This document shows, piece by piece, positions 51,882 to 63,002 of a stretch of 64,000 bases of DNA. The stretch's first letter is position 1. Every line of letters starts with the position of its first letter. The translations under genes were made by a program, and so were the position numbers. The DNA comes from Triglochin maritima (taxonomy: Eukaryota > Streptophyta > Magnoliopsida > Alismatales > Juncaginaceae). The notes under the pieces were generated by a model, which made no database searches, was not told the origin of the DNA, and saw nothing but the letters and a program-made list of their open reading frames with translations. The stretch lies in contig OY821786.1 in the NCBI GenBank assembly GCA_963682175.1, positions 29,534,501-29,598,500 on the forward strand, written 5' to 3'.

Positions 51882-53372
51882 ATGGATGGTTACATGGGCG
51901 ACCATCCATATCATTGTTGGGACCAGGATGATTCTCCCTGGTACTCCGGACCCATGCAACCTGGGGTGCCTCAGACTAACACCCCGTATGGTTGGGATAA
52001 TCCTCATTGTGTGACTGAGCAATCTTCATATTGGGGTAACATGAGAGAGGAACCGACTGCTAGACCACCATCTAGTTACGTCGGATCATATGTTGGTCAT
52101 CAAACTGAGACATTACAAGAACCTTTGGCCTCTTTCATGCATGTGGTAGATGACATGGGTGCACCGGTGGCTCCAGTAGCCGTACCGTGTCACTATTGTG
52201 GGTTGAGTGGTCATGATTTCGGGGAATGTCCTTATGTTCCCCCAGAGCCTGAGTATGAGCATACATTTTCCCAAAATGCTCAATATGACCATTACGCATC
52301 CGCGTACATCCCGAGAGTGATGGATTCATGGGGAAACAATTCTTATTCAAATTCTTATACTTCATATTCACCCCAGTATCCTCCTCCCGAATACCCAGAA
52401 TTCTACCAGCACCCCACTCCAAATCATTGGACTCATTCTCAGCCCATCAACACCCAACCTCAAAATTTCCCAAGCTCTGACTTGGACCTCATCGTTGACC
52501 GCATACCTGATTCCTTGAAACAAACTTTCCTTACGTTCATGGAAACCACTCAACAGTCCATACAAAATATGACACTGCAAGTGAGTCAAATGTCGCAGAA
52601 ATTACGTGAATGTGAGGAGAGTAACCTTTCTCGTCAACATGAGGATTCTTCTTTTGATATCGAACCACCACCACATCCACAAATTCAAAGCACAACCTTT
52701 CAAAGTCAAACTCCTAGTCAGTCTGAGGGACTTGGGGTTTCAATTCACGATCACTTAGTGGAGGATTCGATTCAAATTAAGAATAACTTGGACCAGCTTC
52801 ATTATGAGTCGGCACAGGATTGTGCCTTATCTTTTTGTCTCGTGGCCCTTGAGCCACATGATCTTCATATTGTGCCTCTTAAGGACTCACCTCTGGTGGA
52901 GCAAGAGCTCCCTAGTACCCTCAATTTCAAACAACCTGATGAGAGTTTGCCTCTCACTATTGTTCCTGATCATCTTGGAAATGATGGAACATCAAACAAC
53001 TACATTGCTCATGAGGGTATTAGGAGTTCCTTGGAGGATACTTTGGGTATGAGACCCACTTCCTGTTCTCCTGGTGAGTTGGACATGCATAACGAGGTAC
53101 TTGACCTCGTTCCGACCCACCAGCCTGTTGGTTGGAGAGTTTGGATTGATGATCATAACTTCAGTTCCGCAACGGGAGATATTTTTCTTCCGTTGCCCCT
53201 TATTTCCCAAACTCTCGAGAGGTTCAAGCTCTTTCAGTTTGATCCTTTGAATGAGACGCCTTTGCGTCCAATTCATAAACCTCTCATTTCATCTGGTGCT
53301 CTTTGTGAAGGGGGCCCACGCATGCGTATTCTGGCCCCGCGTGGTGTCATGTTCCCTTTCCAAGTGCATTGA
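51882..53372 (+). CDS. H-type zinc-knuckle protein (copy 1), intact
   Basis: 496 residues from the ATG at 51882 (MDGYMGDHPYHCW). A longer open frame back to 51870 has no ATG. It contains one gag-type knuckle CHYCGLSGHDFGEC (Cys103, Cys106, His111, Cys116), a Tyr/Pro/Ser-rich stretch, a predicted coiled-coil-like part (TFLTFMETTQQSIQNMTLQVSQMSQKLRE), and a C-terminal region with LVPTHQPVGWRVWIDDHNFSSATG shared with F and, weakly, with the tail of A and B. The capsid domain, protease, RT and integrase are all absent. The start resembles the K gag (MDGLGDRP), so it may be a gag with the capsid deleted. Role unknown; RNA binding is the likeliest activity. Confidence 0.75.
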   Translation: MDGYMGDHPYHCWDQDDSPWYSGPMQPGVPQTNTPYGWDNPHCVTEQSSYWGNMREEPTARPPSSYVGSYVGHQTETLQEPLASFMHVVDDMGAPVAPVAVPCHYCGLSGHDFGECPYVPPEPEYEHTFSQNAQYDHYASAYIPRVMDSWGNNSYSNSYTSYSPQYPPPEYPEFYQHPTPNHWTHSQPINTQPQNFPSSDLDLIVDRIPDSLKQTFLTFMETTQQSIQNMTLQVSQMSQKLRECEESNLSRQHEDSSFDIEPPPHPQIQSTTFQSQTPSQSEGLGVSIHDHLVEDSIQIKNNLDQLHYESAQDCALSFCLVALEPHDLHIVPLKDSPLVEQELPSTLNFKQPDESLPLTIVPDHLGNDGTSNNYIAHEGIRSSLEDTLGMRPTSCSPGELDMHNEVLDLVPTHQPVGWRVWIDDHNFSSATGDIFLPLPLISQTLERFKLFQFDPLNETPLRPIHKPLISSGALCEGGPRMRILAPRGVMFPFQVH

Positions 53373-54852
53373 CCCACTCTTGAGGTTCCCATTTGATGTC
53401 TTTTGACAAATGAAGATGGGAACTTATGTTTGTACATAGTTATAAAAAAAAGAAAAAAAAGAAGAAAAAAAAAGAAGAAAAAAAAGAAAAAAAAGAAGTA
53501 CAATAAAAGACTCCTTCAGTGAGCATTGATTGTTGTGAGCCCCAACCCTTGTGTATTTGGGCTCCATTTCTTTCACGTATTTGTATCCATTCTTTAGCAT
53601 CTCACAGGTTTTGAGGGAATTCGGGTTATGTCCATCAACATGACCTTGCACTTCCCTTTGTACTTCATGTTTGTGAGATCTCTCCTTTTTATGCATCAAT
53701 CCATGTAGTATCTTGCTTGCATTCATTGAGGACAATGCATGAAGTAGGTGTGGGGGGGTGTTTTACGTGTGTACATAGTCGAGTCTTTTTCCTTTGATTT
53801 TGTTTTCTTTTGTTTGCATTGTTAGGGTCATGATAGTGTGCTGCATTTAATATCGATATATCTGCTTGCCATGATCCTTGGGTGACTTGTCTTCTTTTGC
53901 TTGCCTAGTGCTTAAAAATTTTCACATTTCTTTCAAAATCTTCATGTGTTTTCGAAAGAAAATGTTTTGTGGGTTTTGCGTGTGTTTAGCATGTGCAAAA
54001 CCGTTGAGAGGCAAAGTAAAAAGAAAGCTCCCAAAATTGTCTTGAACTTGATGCATTAGGATATCTAGTACGTGGCTTTAGGATTTATCGAGTCGTTAGG
54101 ATGCACCCCAGTTTTCCCTTGGGGGTGAGTAATCATAGGGTTTCAGTGCTCAAACATTTAATGAAGTCCACCCTGAACCTAGTGAGTCAATAATTCGTGT
54201 CTGTTAACTTAAGGAAGTTTGTTGTAGTCAAGGACCCTCTAAATCCTGTTGTGAGACATTAGTGTAGGGGTTTTGGTTCATGTGTAGATAAGAAATAAGT
54301 GAGTAGGTGTTCTCTCTTCTCGCACGGCTCCTATCACTCGGGAAAGTAGGTCTGAGGGGACTTTGTGCCTGGTGCTTTCGAGTCATCTGACTTGGGATGC
54401 GCCGACTGAACTCCCGTTACACGGGTGGTAGGGATTGCCCTATGTGGAGATGTGGGAAAAGGTGTACGTGATAGTGTAAGTCCTCATGGGCAATGATGCA
54501 CGGAACCTGACCCTGGGAGAATGAAGCTCCAACTAATAAAAAGTAAAAGAAAAAGAAAAATGTGAAAAGAAACAAAAAGAAAAAAAAATATGATAATGCA
54601 AATAAGAACCTTAATGGACTTTACACTTTGTAGCACTTGAGGATGTTGAGGTTGTCCATGTCTTTCACATAATTCCTTATTTAACTTGCACGAATGGTTC
54701 ATTAGGGTAGAGGTGTGGACTGATCACCTATATAGAGTCGGCCCGTAGCATTACCGCGTCCATTGATCGACAAAATATTTCCAACGAGTCGAGGTCTAGA
54801 TTGAATAATGCATCTTGTTCGGATTTTGTGGGTATATCCGCTGAAAACCCTC

Positions 54853-54923
54853 AGGAGACCACACTCCTCCTCCTTGGCAACAAAGAGGTTTAACGGCTTG
54901 TTGCACGTGCTAAGTGCAACCGT
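54853..54923 (+). ncRNA. conserved stem-loop module in the 3' noncoding RNA of H1
   Basis: AGGAG/CTCCT stem, then CCTCCTTG-GCAA-CAAAGAGG (54869-54888, one mismatch, GNRA loop). The third is ACGG/CCGT around the perfect TTGCAC-GTGCTAA-GTGCAA (54893-54923). The first loop reads ACCACA here. Confidence 0.5.
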
Positions 54924-55006
54924 GATTCCTACGAAAGTGAGTTAGGATTTCTTGTTTCTCGTTTGTTTTTCTCTTTCTTTGTTTTGCTCGAGAGTAGCAA
55001 AAACTT

Positions 55007-55021
55007 AGGTGTGGGGGTATT
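55007..55021 (+). other. polypurine tract of H1
   Basis: AGGTGTGGGGGTATT directly before the LTR start at 55022. Confidence 0.75.
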
Positions 55022-56580
55022 TGATTGACATCATTTCATGCTCATATTTGTATCTTATATCCATTATCTTACACCTAAGCAATGCTACGTGATGAGTTTT
55101 ATGTTTAGTTTTCAGGAATAAAGAGGTTTGAAGAGAAGAGCCATGAAAGGACCCAAAAGCTGGGAAAAAGGACTGAATGGTGAGATCTAGGGACCAAGAT
55201 GCAAGGGAGAAGGACCTGAATGTAAGACAGAAGGACCTAAGAGCAAAACAGAATACTCCACACCATCATGGGGAGTATTTTACCAATTCTATTCGGGTCG
55301 GAGCTCCAACAAGTCGAGTAACCGCATCAAAGACCAACAATACCAGAAAGCAAAGCCCACAACAAATTCCAACACGATCTGACAATTTTGGACCGCCAAT
55401 TGGCGGTCTTGGACCGCTAATTGGCGGTCCATATTGCTCAGGATCCGTCGAAATTTCTCCTGGACTTGTATTAATGTTCGTTTAGGCTATTTTTGGTATT
55501 GGTTTAGTCCCACATTGGGGGATTGTCCCCGATTAGCTTTTTCCATGCTTATAAATAGAACTCTTCACCTTCCATTGTAATTACCCATTGCTTGGTGGCA
55601 TTCTCTCTACTAAGGAGTGAGCCTTGAAGCAAAAACTCAAGGTGGAGAAGAATGCTACCTTCAATGTGAGTCATTTGTTAATAAAATAATTCTTCTAGTT
55701 TCTTTTAATCTTGTCTTTTAATTTGTGCATGTTAGTTTAGTCTTTCCTTTCCTTTTATGTTTCTTTAATGCTTCTTGCCTTCTTAGTTAACTTTCATTTC
55801 AGTATTATGCTTTCTTTGCTTAGTCTAATCAGTAGTGTAATGAGCAGTGAGTAGTTCCATCCCCATTTGGGGGGTGGAGAAATATGTGATATAATCATGT
55901 AGTGTATTAAGTGTGTGTTATTTTTATCCCTTGAGCTTTATATGATTTCCATAACCATCTAATGGGTCTCCACTCTTATCTTTGATAGGCTAATGCTCTT
56001 GAATGAAGCTTAGCTTATGCTTTGATTAGTGGACCTATTTTATGGGGAATGATAAGGTTAGGATATGGATGAAGTTAATGTTGTAAACACAATTTGTAGT
56101 GTATGTGCTCTTGTTGCCTTTACCTTAGCTAATGTCTTGTATGTTTTAATGATGTAGTGAAATCTTAATTCATGTAGAGGCATAGTAGGGTATAGTCTTT
56201 ATACTTGAGTTCATGTAGCTTCATTCCAATTATTGTCTTGTATGTTTTAATGATGTAGTCTTATCTTAATTCATGTAGAGGCAAAGTTGGATGTAGTTTT
56301 ATGATTTCATGCACTACATGTTGTGAGGAGCTTAATGAACACACACACACTTCTTTATGTTCACATTATTTCTCTACCCCCTTTGGGGCTTAGTTTATTA
56401 CTTATCTCCATTTCCATTTGCATCTTAGTGTAGTTTAGTGTAACAAACCTTTCTTCCCTTTCTTTACCTCTCGCCTTCGAACAAACCAAGTGTCGACACA
56501 CCTCCCAGTGGACGACCCGTATTTGCCACCGCTTCAACGCGGCCGTGCACTTGCGGTTAAATATAAAACGAGATCAATCA
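55022..56580 (+). repeat. shared LTR between H1 and H2, hAT-free
   Basis: 1559 bp, two differences from the first LTR. It serves as 3' LTR of H1 and 5' LTR of H2. It carries the empty hAT site (56143-56150), the dyad pair (about 55389-55430) and a TATAAATAG element (55550-55558). Confidence 0.9.
55550..55558 (+). promoter_or_regulatory. TATA element of the shared H LTR
   Basis: TATAAATAG at the conserved position. This is the probable promoter for H2 transcripts. Confidence 0.6.
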
Positions 56581-56586
56581 AGTTTT

Positions 56587-56604
56587 TGGCGCCGTTGCCG
56601 GGGA
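56587..56604 (+). other. primer-binding site of H2 (tRNA-Asp)
   Basis: TGGCGCCGTTGCCGGGGA, six bases after the shared LTR. Confidence 0.9.
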
Positions 56605-57712
56605 GGTGCTCTGTCCAGACGTTGGTTTGGGCGATTCGAGGGGTTTTTAATTTTTTGTTTCCAGTGTTGTTTAGTTTCAGGGAACCTAAGGATCAAGGGG
56701 AGGCTACTGGAGAAGGTTGAGGACCAGAAGCTACAAAAACACCGCCAATCAGCGGTCTGGGACCGCCAATTGGCGGCCTGGTGAGCCTCAATTGTTCTCA
56801 AATTTGTTCCAGTTGTTATATTGTTCATGTTAGTTATCTGGGAGCACAATTTTGCATGCTGTGACTTCTACTTTGCTCCCAGATTTAATTTCAATCCCCT
56901 TTAATCAACTTGGACCATAAAACTCAAAGAAAAAGACTAGACTTCTTGCCATCTAGGTCATGCATCATTTGTAGACCTTGCATGCATTTGTCTTTTCTTT
57001 TCCTTACATTTTGTTGTTGATTGCTGGCGTGAGGTACGTGCACCCCGATCTCTCATTCATGCATGTTTCGATCATGCATTAGTTAGTAAAGTGCATCGGG
57101 ACAAGAGTGAGTTGAGCGTTTGATTGGAGTGATTGATTGCTAGATTTAAGCTCAAAACGCTACTAAGGAGGGGCTATCCCATAAAAGATAAGGTGGGGGA
57201 TTTCATCACCCTTTCCTTGGCCCCAAAAATCACTCGTAATAAAGCCTTAACTAAAAGCAAGTAGACATTGGCCCTAAGGAATTCGGACGCACTAGGAGAG
57301 TAATCTAGTCGAGACCGTCATGACCTGATCGGCGTTGCCTACCTTGTCGATAGTAGGAGGTACTGGATCTCCGGATCTGGTATCACTTGCTGGGCATTGT
57401 GGTCCTCGTTGTAGGGAGGTGAGGCGTGTCGAGGCTAGTGACCTCGAAGTTAGGCGTCGTCTAGCTTAAGGACCCATTGCCTTACATTGTTTGAGCCGTG
57501 CTTGCTAGTTAGGCTTCTTCCTGATCCCTCTACCCACGCTAGCTTTAGGGATTCTTCCCTTCTCCTCTGAGTCATCTTCTTCTCACCTTCTTCTACGTTA
57601 TAGTCTCCTCCCCTTTACACTCTCTGGTAGCGTTTTAGGGTCGAGTCGAGCACTTTTTGCGAGCTTAGTCTCGTGGTGGTGAGAGTGGTCGACTCGAGAG
57701 TTGTTTGTTGAG
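56605..57712 (+). other. leader of H2
   Basis: Same as the H1 leader with no indels that I can see, including the dyads near 56741-56781. Confidence 0.75.
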
Positions 57713-59203
57713 ATGGATGGTTACATGGGCGACCATCCATATCATTGTTGGGACCAGGATGATTCTCCCTGGTACTCCGGACCCATGCAACCTGGGGTGC
57801 CTCAGACTAACACCCCGTATGGTTGGGATAATCCTCATTGTGTGACTGAGCAATCTTCATATTGGGGTAACATGAGAGAGGAACCGACTGCTAGACCACC
57901 ATCTAGTTACGTCGGATCATATGTTGGTCATCAAACTGAGACATTACAAGAACCTTTGGCCTCTTTCATGCATGTGGTAGATGACATGGGTGCACCGGTG
58001 GCTCCAGTAGCCGTACCGTGTCACTATTGTGGGTTGAGTGGTCATGATTTCGGGGAATGTCCTTATGTTCCCCCAGAGCCTGAGTATGAGCATACATTTT
58101 CCCAAAATGCTCAATATGACCATTACGCATCCGCGTACATCCCGAGAGTGATGGATTCATGGGGAAACAATTCTTATTCAAATTCTTATACTTCATATTC
58201 ACCCCAGTATCCTCCTCCCGAATACCCAGAATTCTACCAGCACCCCACTCCAAATCATTGGACTCATTCTCAGCCCATCAACACCCAACCTCAAAATTTC
58301 CCAAGCTCTGACTTGGACCTCATCGTTGACCGCATACCTGATTCCTTGAAACAAACTTTCCTTACGTTCATGGAAACCACTCAACAGTCCATACAAAATA
58401 TGACACTGCAAGTGAGTCAAATGTCGCAGAAATTACGTGAATGTGAGGAGAGTAACCTTTCTCGTCAACATGAGGATTCTTCTTTTGATATCGAACCACC
58501 ACCACATCCACAAATTCAAAGCACAACCTTTCAAAGTCAAACTCCTAGTCAGTCTGAGGGACTTGGGGTTTCAATTCACGATCACTTAGTGGAGGATTCG
58601 ATTCAAATTAAGAATAACTTGGACCAGCTTCATTATGAGTCGGCACAGGATTGTGCCTTATCTTTTTGTCCCGTGGCCCTTGAGCCACATGATCTTCATA
58701 TTGTGCCTCTTAAGGACTCACCTCTGGTGGAGCAAGAGCTCCCTAGTACCCTCAATTTCAAACAACCTGATGAGAGTTTGCCTCTCACTATTGTTCCTGA
58801 TCATCTTGGAAATGATGGAACATCAAACAACTACATTGCTCATGAGGGTATTAGGAGTTCCTTGGAGGATACTTTGGGTATGAGACCCACTTCCTGTTCT
58901 CCTGGTGAGTTGGACATGCATAACGAGGTACTTGACCTCGTTCCGACCCACCAGCCTGTTGGTTGGAGAGTTTGGATTGATGATCATAACTTCAGTTCCG
59001 CAACGGGAGATATTTTTCTTCCGTTGCCCCTTATTTCCCAAACTCTCGAGAGGTTCAAGCTCTTTCAGTTTGATCCTTTGAATGAGACGCCTTTGCGTCC
59101 AATTCATAAACCTCTCATTTCATCTGGTGCTCTTTGTGAAGGGGGCCCACGCATGCGTATTCTGGCCCCGCGTGGTGTCATGTTCCCTTTCCAAGTGCAT
59201 TGA
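57713..59203 (+). CDS. H-type zinc-knuckle protein (copy 2), intact
   Basis: 496 residues, same as the protein at 51882-53372 except Pro for Leu in SFC-VALEPHDLH (codon CCC against CTC). It has the knuckle CHYCGLSGHDFGEC, coiled-coil-like middle and C-terminal PVGWRVWIDD region. The F copy also has Pro at this place, so Pro is probably ancestral and the H1 change a C-to-T transition. As in copy 1 no enzyme is encoded. Confidence 0.75.
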   Translation: MDGYMGDHPYHCWDQDDSPWYSGPMQPGVPQTNTPYGWDNPHCVTEQSSYWGNMREEPTARPPSSYVGSYVGHQTETLQEPLASFMHVVDDMGAPVAPVAVPCHYCGLSGHDFGECPYVPPEPEYEHTFSQNAQYDHYASAYIPRVMDSWGNNSYSNSYTSYSPQYPPPEYPEFYQHPTPNHWTHSQPINTQPQNFPSSDLDLIVDRIPDSLKQTFLTFMETTQQSIQNMTLQVSQMSQKLRECEESNLSRQHEDSSFDIEPPPHPQIQSTTFQSQTPSQSEGLGVSIHDHLVEDSIQIKNNLDQLHYESAQDCALSFCPVALEPHDLHIVPLKDSPLVEQELPSTLNFKQPDESLPLTIVPDHLGNDGTSNNYIAHEGIRSSLEDTLGMRPTSCSPGELDMHNEVLDLVPTHQPVGWRVWIDDHNFSSATGDIFLPLPLISQTLERFKLFQFDPLNETPLRPIHKPLISSGALCEGGPRMRILAPRGVMFPFQVH

Positions 59204-59422
59204 CCCACTCTTGAGGTTCCCATTTGATGTCTTTTGACAAATGAAGATGGGAACTTATGTTTGTACATAGTTATAAAAAAAAGAAAAAAAAAGAAGAAAA
59301 AAAAAGAAGAAAAAAAAGAAAAAAAAGAAGTACAATAAAAGACTCCTTCAGTGAGCATTGATTGTTGTGAGCCCCAACCCTTGTGTATTTGGGCTCCATT
59401 TCTTTCACGTATTTGTATCCAT
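59204..59422 (+). other. H2: start of the H-type 3' region
   Basis: Matches H1 including the A-rich tract (one A longer), up to the switch point TGTATCCAT. Confidence 0.75.
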
Positions 59423-61096
59423 GACTTGATGTTCTCGGCAAGTCTCTGGTCCTCATGACTTGATGTTCTCATTTGATGTTCCTTGACCAAATGATTATGA
59501 GAATATCTTGGTTGATGTATATATCTTGTAAAAACAAAAAAAGAAAACAAAAAAAAACAAAAAAAAGTGTAATAAAAGACTCCTTCAGTGAGCATCGATT
59601 GTTGTGGGCCCCAACCCTTGTGTACTTGGGCCCCAATTTCTTCACGTATTTATCTCCCTTCTTCAGCTTCTCACAGGTTTTGAGGGAATTTGGGTTTGTG
59701 TCCATCAACATGACCCCGAACGTCCCTTTGTACTTCATGTTGGTGAGATCTTTCCTTTTTCATGCATGTATCCATGTAGTATCTTGTTCACATTCATTGA
59801 GGACAATGCATGAAGTAGGTGTGGGGGGTGTTTTACATGTGTACATAGTCGAGTCTTTTTCTTTTGATTTTGTTTTCTTTTTGTGTGCATTGTTTGGGTC
59901 ATGTTAGTGTGCTGCATTTAATATTGATATATCTGCTTGCCATGATCCTTGGGTGACTTTTCTTCTTTTGCTTTCCTAGTGCTTTAAAATTTTCACATTT
60001 CTTTCAAAATCTTCATGTGTTTGCGAAAGAAAATGTTTTTGTAGGTTTTGTGTGTGTTTAGCATGTGGAAAACCGTTGAGAGGCGAAGTAAAAAGAAAGC
60101 TCCCAAAATTGTCTTGAACTTGATGCATTAGGATATCTAGTTTACTGGCTTTAGGTCTTATCGAGTCGTTAGGATGCACCCCGGTTTTCCCTCGGGGGGC
60201 GTGTAATCATAGGGTTTCAGCACTCAAACATTTAAAGAAGTCCACCCTGAACCTAGTGAGTCAATAATTCGTGTGTGTTAGTATAAGGAAGTTTGTCGTA
60301 GTCAATGGCCCTTATACTCTTTTTGTGAAACAGTAAGTGTAGGGGTTTTGGTTCCCATGTAGATAAAGTAATAAGTGACGTTCTCTCTTCTCACACGGCT
60401 CCTATCATTCGAGAAAGTTGGTCTGAGGGGACTTTGTGCCTGGTGCTCTCGAGTCATCTGACTTAGGATGCATCGACCGAACTCCTGTTACACGGGTGGT
60501 AGGGATCGCCCTATGTGGAGATTTGGGGGAAGGTGTATGTGATTGTGTAAGTCCTCATAGGCAATGATGCACAAAACCTGACCCTGGGAGAATCAAACAC
60601 CAACCAATAAAATGCTCCAAAGAAAAAGAAAAAAAACAAAACAAAACAAAAAGAAAAAGAAAAAGAAAAAAAAGTCAAATAAGAACCTTAATGGACTTTA
60701 CACACTGTATCACATTCAGAAGTTAAGGTTGCCCATGTCTTTCACTTAAGTCCTTAACTAACTTTCATGAATAATTCATTAGGCTAGGTGTGTGGACCGA
60801 TTACATATATAGAGTCGACCCGTAGTATTACCGCGTCCCATGATCGACAAAATAAGTCCAACGAGTCGTGTAGCTAGATTGAATAATGCATCTTTGTTCG
60901 GATTTTATGGGTGTATCCGCTGAAAACCCTCAGGAGACAACACTCCTCCTTGGCGACAAGGAGGTTTAACGGCTTGTTGCACGTGCTAAGTGCAACCGTG
61001 ATTCCTACGAATGTGAGTTAGGATTTCTGGGTTTTCGTATGCTTTTCTCTTTCTTTGTTTTGCTCGAGGCTAGCAAAAGTTAGGTGTGGGGGTATT
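59423..61096 (+). other. H2: A/B-type 3' region after the switch point
   Basis: Begins with a duplicated GACTTGATGTTCTC and the end of the A/B tail coding sequence (CTCGGCAAGTCTCTGGTCC), then follows the A/B 3' region with polypurine-like tract (59814-59830) and stem-loops. The hairpin CCTCCTTGGCGACAAGGAGG (60945-60964) has a perfect stem and GCGA loop, as in A and B rather than the H form. It ends in the tract before 61097. Confidence 0.75.
60945..60964 (+). ncRNA. GNRA-type hairpin in the H2 3' region
   Basis: Perfect 8-bp stem with GCGA loop. The third hairpin of the module (inner TTGCAC/GTGCAA and outer ACGG/CCGT) follows at about 60969-60999, both perfect. Confidence 0.5.
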
Positions 61097-62494
61097 TCAT
61101 TGACATCATTTTATGCTTATATTTGTATCTTATATCCATTATCTTTCACCTAAACAATGCTATGTGATGAGTTTTATATTTGAATTTCAGAAATAAATAG
61201 CTTTGAAGAGATGAAGCATAAAAGGACCCAAAAACAGGGAAGAAAGACTGAATTGTGAGACCTTCGGACTAAGATGCAAGGGAGAAGGACCTGAACGTAA
61301 GACCGAAGGACCAAAGAGCAAAACTAAAAACTCCACACCATCTTGGGGAGTATTTTGACAATTAGATTCGGGTCGGAGCTCCAATAAACAAAGTAAATGC
61401 ATCAAAGACCGACAAAGAAAACCAGAAAAGCCCACAACAAATTCCAGCCAGATCCAGATCTTATGGACCGCCAATTGGCGGTCTGAGACCGCTAATTGGC
61501 AGTCTCGATCCTTCTGGATCCGCTCAGACTTCGCTAGCACATGTATTAGAGGATGATTATTCTATATCTGGTATTTGCTTAGTCCCACATCGGGGGATTG
61601 TCCTGGATTGCCTTTTTCTATGGCTATAAATAGAACTCTATACCTTCCATTGTAATCACTTCACATTTTGAGTGGCTATTCTTCCTACTAGAAGTGAGGC
61701 CTTGAAGCACACACTAAAGTAGGAGGATGCTACTTGAATTGTGAGTCATTTTAATTAAAGTTTCTTTATTATGTTGTTTGTTTCATGTTGCTTGTTTTAC
61801 TTTGTTTAATTTCATTTCATTAGTTTTAGTAGATTAGTTAATATGCTTTCCTTGCTTAGTTTAATAATTAGTATAATGTGTAGTGAGTAGTTCCATCCCC
61901 TTTGGGGGGTGGAGTAGATGTTCATACATCCATTAGAGAATGGAATGCTTTATTTACAATGTGTTGATAAAACAAGAATGTATGCTTGCTTGTTTAGGAT
62001 AGAACTTATAACTTGATGAGTTTTGCCAAAATGATTAGACACCTCTCATGCTTGTTTAGGTTCTGAAATAAACCAGCTTGTCTATGTAAATGTTAATCAA
62101 CTAGGTTAGTGAATGGATTGATAGGTTTTGCCATAACATTTAGACACCTCCTATGCATGAAAACACTACCCTTATTTGTGTTTAAATAATGTGTTCAACA
62201 CCCACCTCTTTGCATGTGTGCACTAACTCCACCCCTTAGGGGCTTTCTATTTCTGAATTCCAGCACTTATTTAGTTCTTAGTTTAGTTTGGTAGTTCATC
62301 GTTTGTTGCTTTCGTTCGCATTTCGTACTTCGTAGTGTAGTGTAACGTAGAGTAGGATAATCAAACTCTCTTCCCTATTTTTGTCACTTGATTTTGTGCA
62401 AACGAGAGGCTGCTCATCTCCCTGTGGACGACCCATATTTGCCACTGCTTCAAACGCGGTCGTGCACTTACGGTTTAATATAAAATGTTCAATA
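61097..62494 (+). repeat. last LTR of the array (A/B subfamily)
   Basis: About 1398 bp, TCATTGACATC (first G changed to C) to TTCAATA, both terminal dinucleotides mutated. It is older-looking than the H LTRs. It has dyads at about 61465-61503 and a TATA element (about 61625-61633). Confidence 0.8.
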
Positions 62495-63002
62495 AGCCAT
62501 GAGACATGAGATTTCCAATTAATTCTTCCATGTTTAGTTGGTATAGGTCATGAGCTTCTTGAATAGAAACCACCTTATCTTCCCAATCGTTGCTTAGCGA
62601 CCGAAAGAATTTCCTAGTCATCTCTCCTTCATTGATTTTTCTTCAAAGAACCAAAATAGAGTTAGTGATATCGGTGTAGCGAGTGTTCATTTCGATTATG
62701 TTATCACCGATTTGCATAGAAAATGTCTCATATTTATGTATGAGGAGACTAATAAGAGTTTCCTTAGTTTTGCTATCACCCTCATGATGCATTTACAATC
62801 TATCCCATATTTCAAATGCACTCTCACAACCCCTAATTCTATTGTATTCACCCTCATTAAGGCCACAATAAAGAATGTTCATAATTTTTTAGTTCATCTC
62901 AATTTCTTTCATTTTGGCCCTACAAAGTGAGGCTAATTCATCTTCATTTCGGGATGTGTAGGGATTTTGAAGCAAAATCCAATACTTAAGGTCGTTTCAA
63001 AT
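62495..63002 (-). pseudogene. Copia gag fragment at the right flank of the H array
   Basis: The minus strand encodes the N-terminal half of the UBN2-type gag, with a block starting near 63000 (ACCTTAAGTATTGGATTTTGC) as in D. It ends with the ELIGNLM-like part at 62495. About 75 bp at its left end duplicate the sequence at 45697-45771 with several mismatches. It is therefore not simply the other half of G cut by the array but a related copy brought together by recombination. Confidence 0.65.

Larger units (their letters stand above)
53373..55021 (+). other. 3' noncoding region of H1
   Basis: A-rich tract of A4-9-G repeats (53443-53500), CATTGAGGACAATGCATGAAG with a polypurine-like tract (53745-53758), a second A-rich tract (54535-54590), the stem-loop module (about 54853-54923) and the LTR-proximal tract (55007-55021). 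The order is the same as in A, B and F. Confidence 0.65.
45772..56580 (+). mobile_element. element H1: H-type LTR element, left member of a tandem array
   Basis: 5' LTR (45772-50749, containing the hAT), primer site, leader, one open reading frame (51882-53372), 1.65-kb 3' region, polypurine tract and second LTR (55022-56580). Without the hAT and one 8-bp duplication the first LTR is 1559 bp, exactly the length of the second. I see only two base differences (near 46840 and 50359), so the element is very young. The second LTR is also the 5' LTR of H2. Confidence 0.85.
56581..62494 (+). mobile_element. element H2: chimeric second member of the tandem array
   Basis: Internal region from 56581 identical in length and nearly in sequence to H1 up to about 59422. 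It then switches to a B-like 3' region (59423-61096) and ends in an A/B-family LTR (61097-62494). The 5' and 3' LTRs therefore belong to different subfamilies. Recombination between two elements, or template switching during reverse transcription, would give this. The right flank shows no target duplication matching the left end of the array. Confidence 0.8.

Noticed and set aside
53273..53503. Phe/Leu-rich small ORFs across the A-rich tracts (also 23128-23361 and 59104-59595)
   Set aside because: Low-complexity translation of the A-rich tract in the 3' noncoding region.
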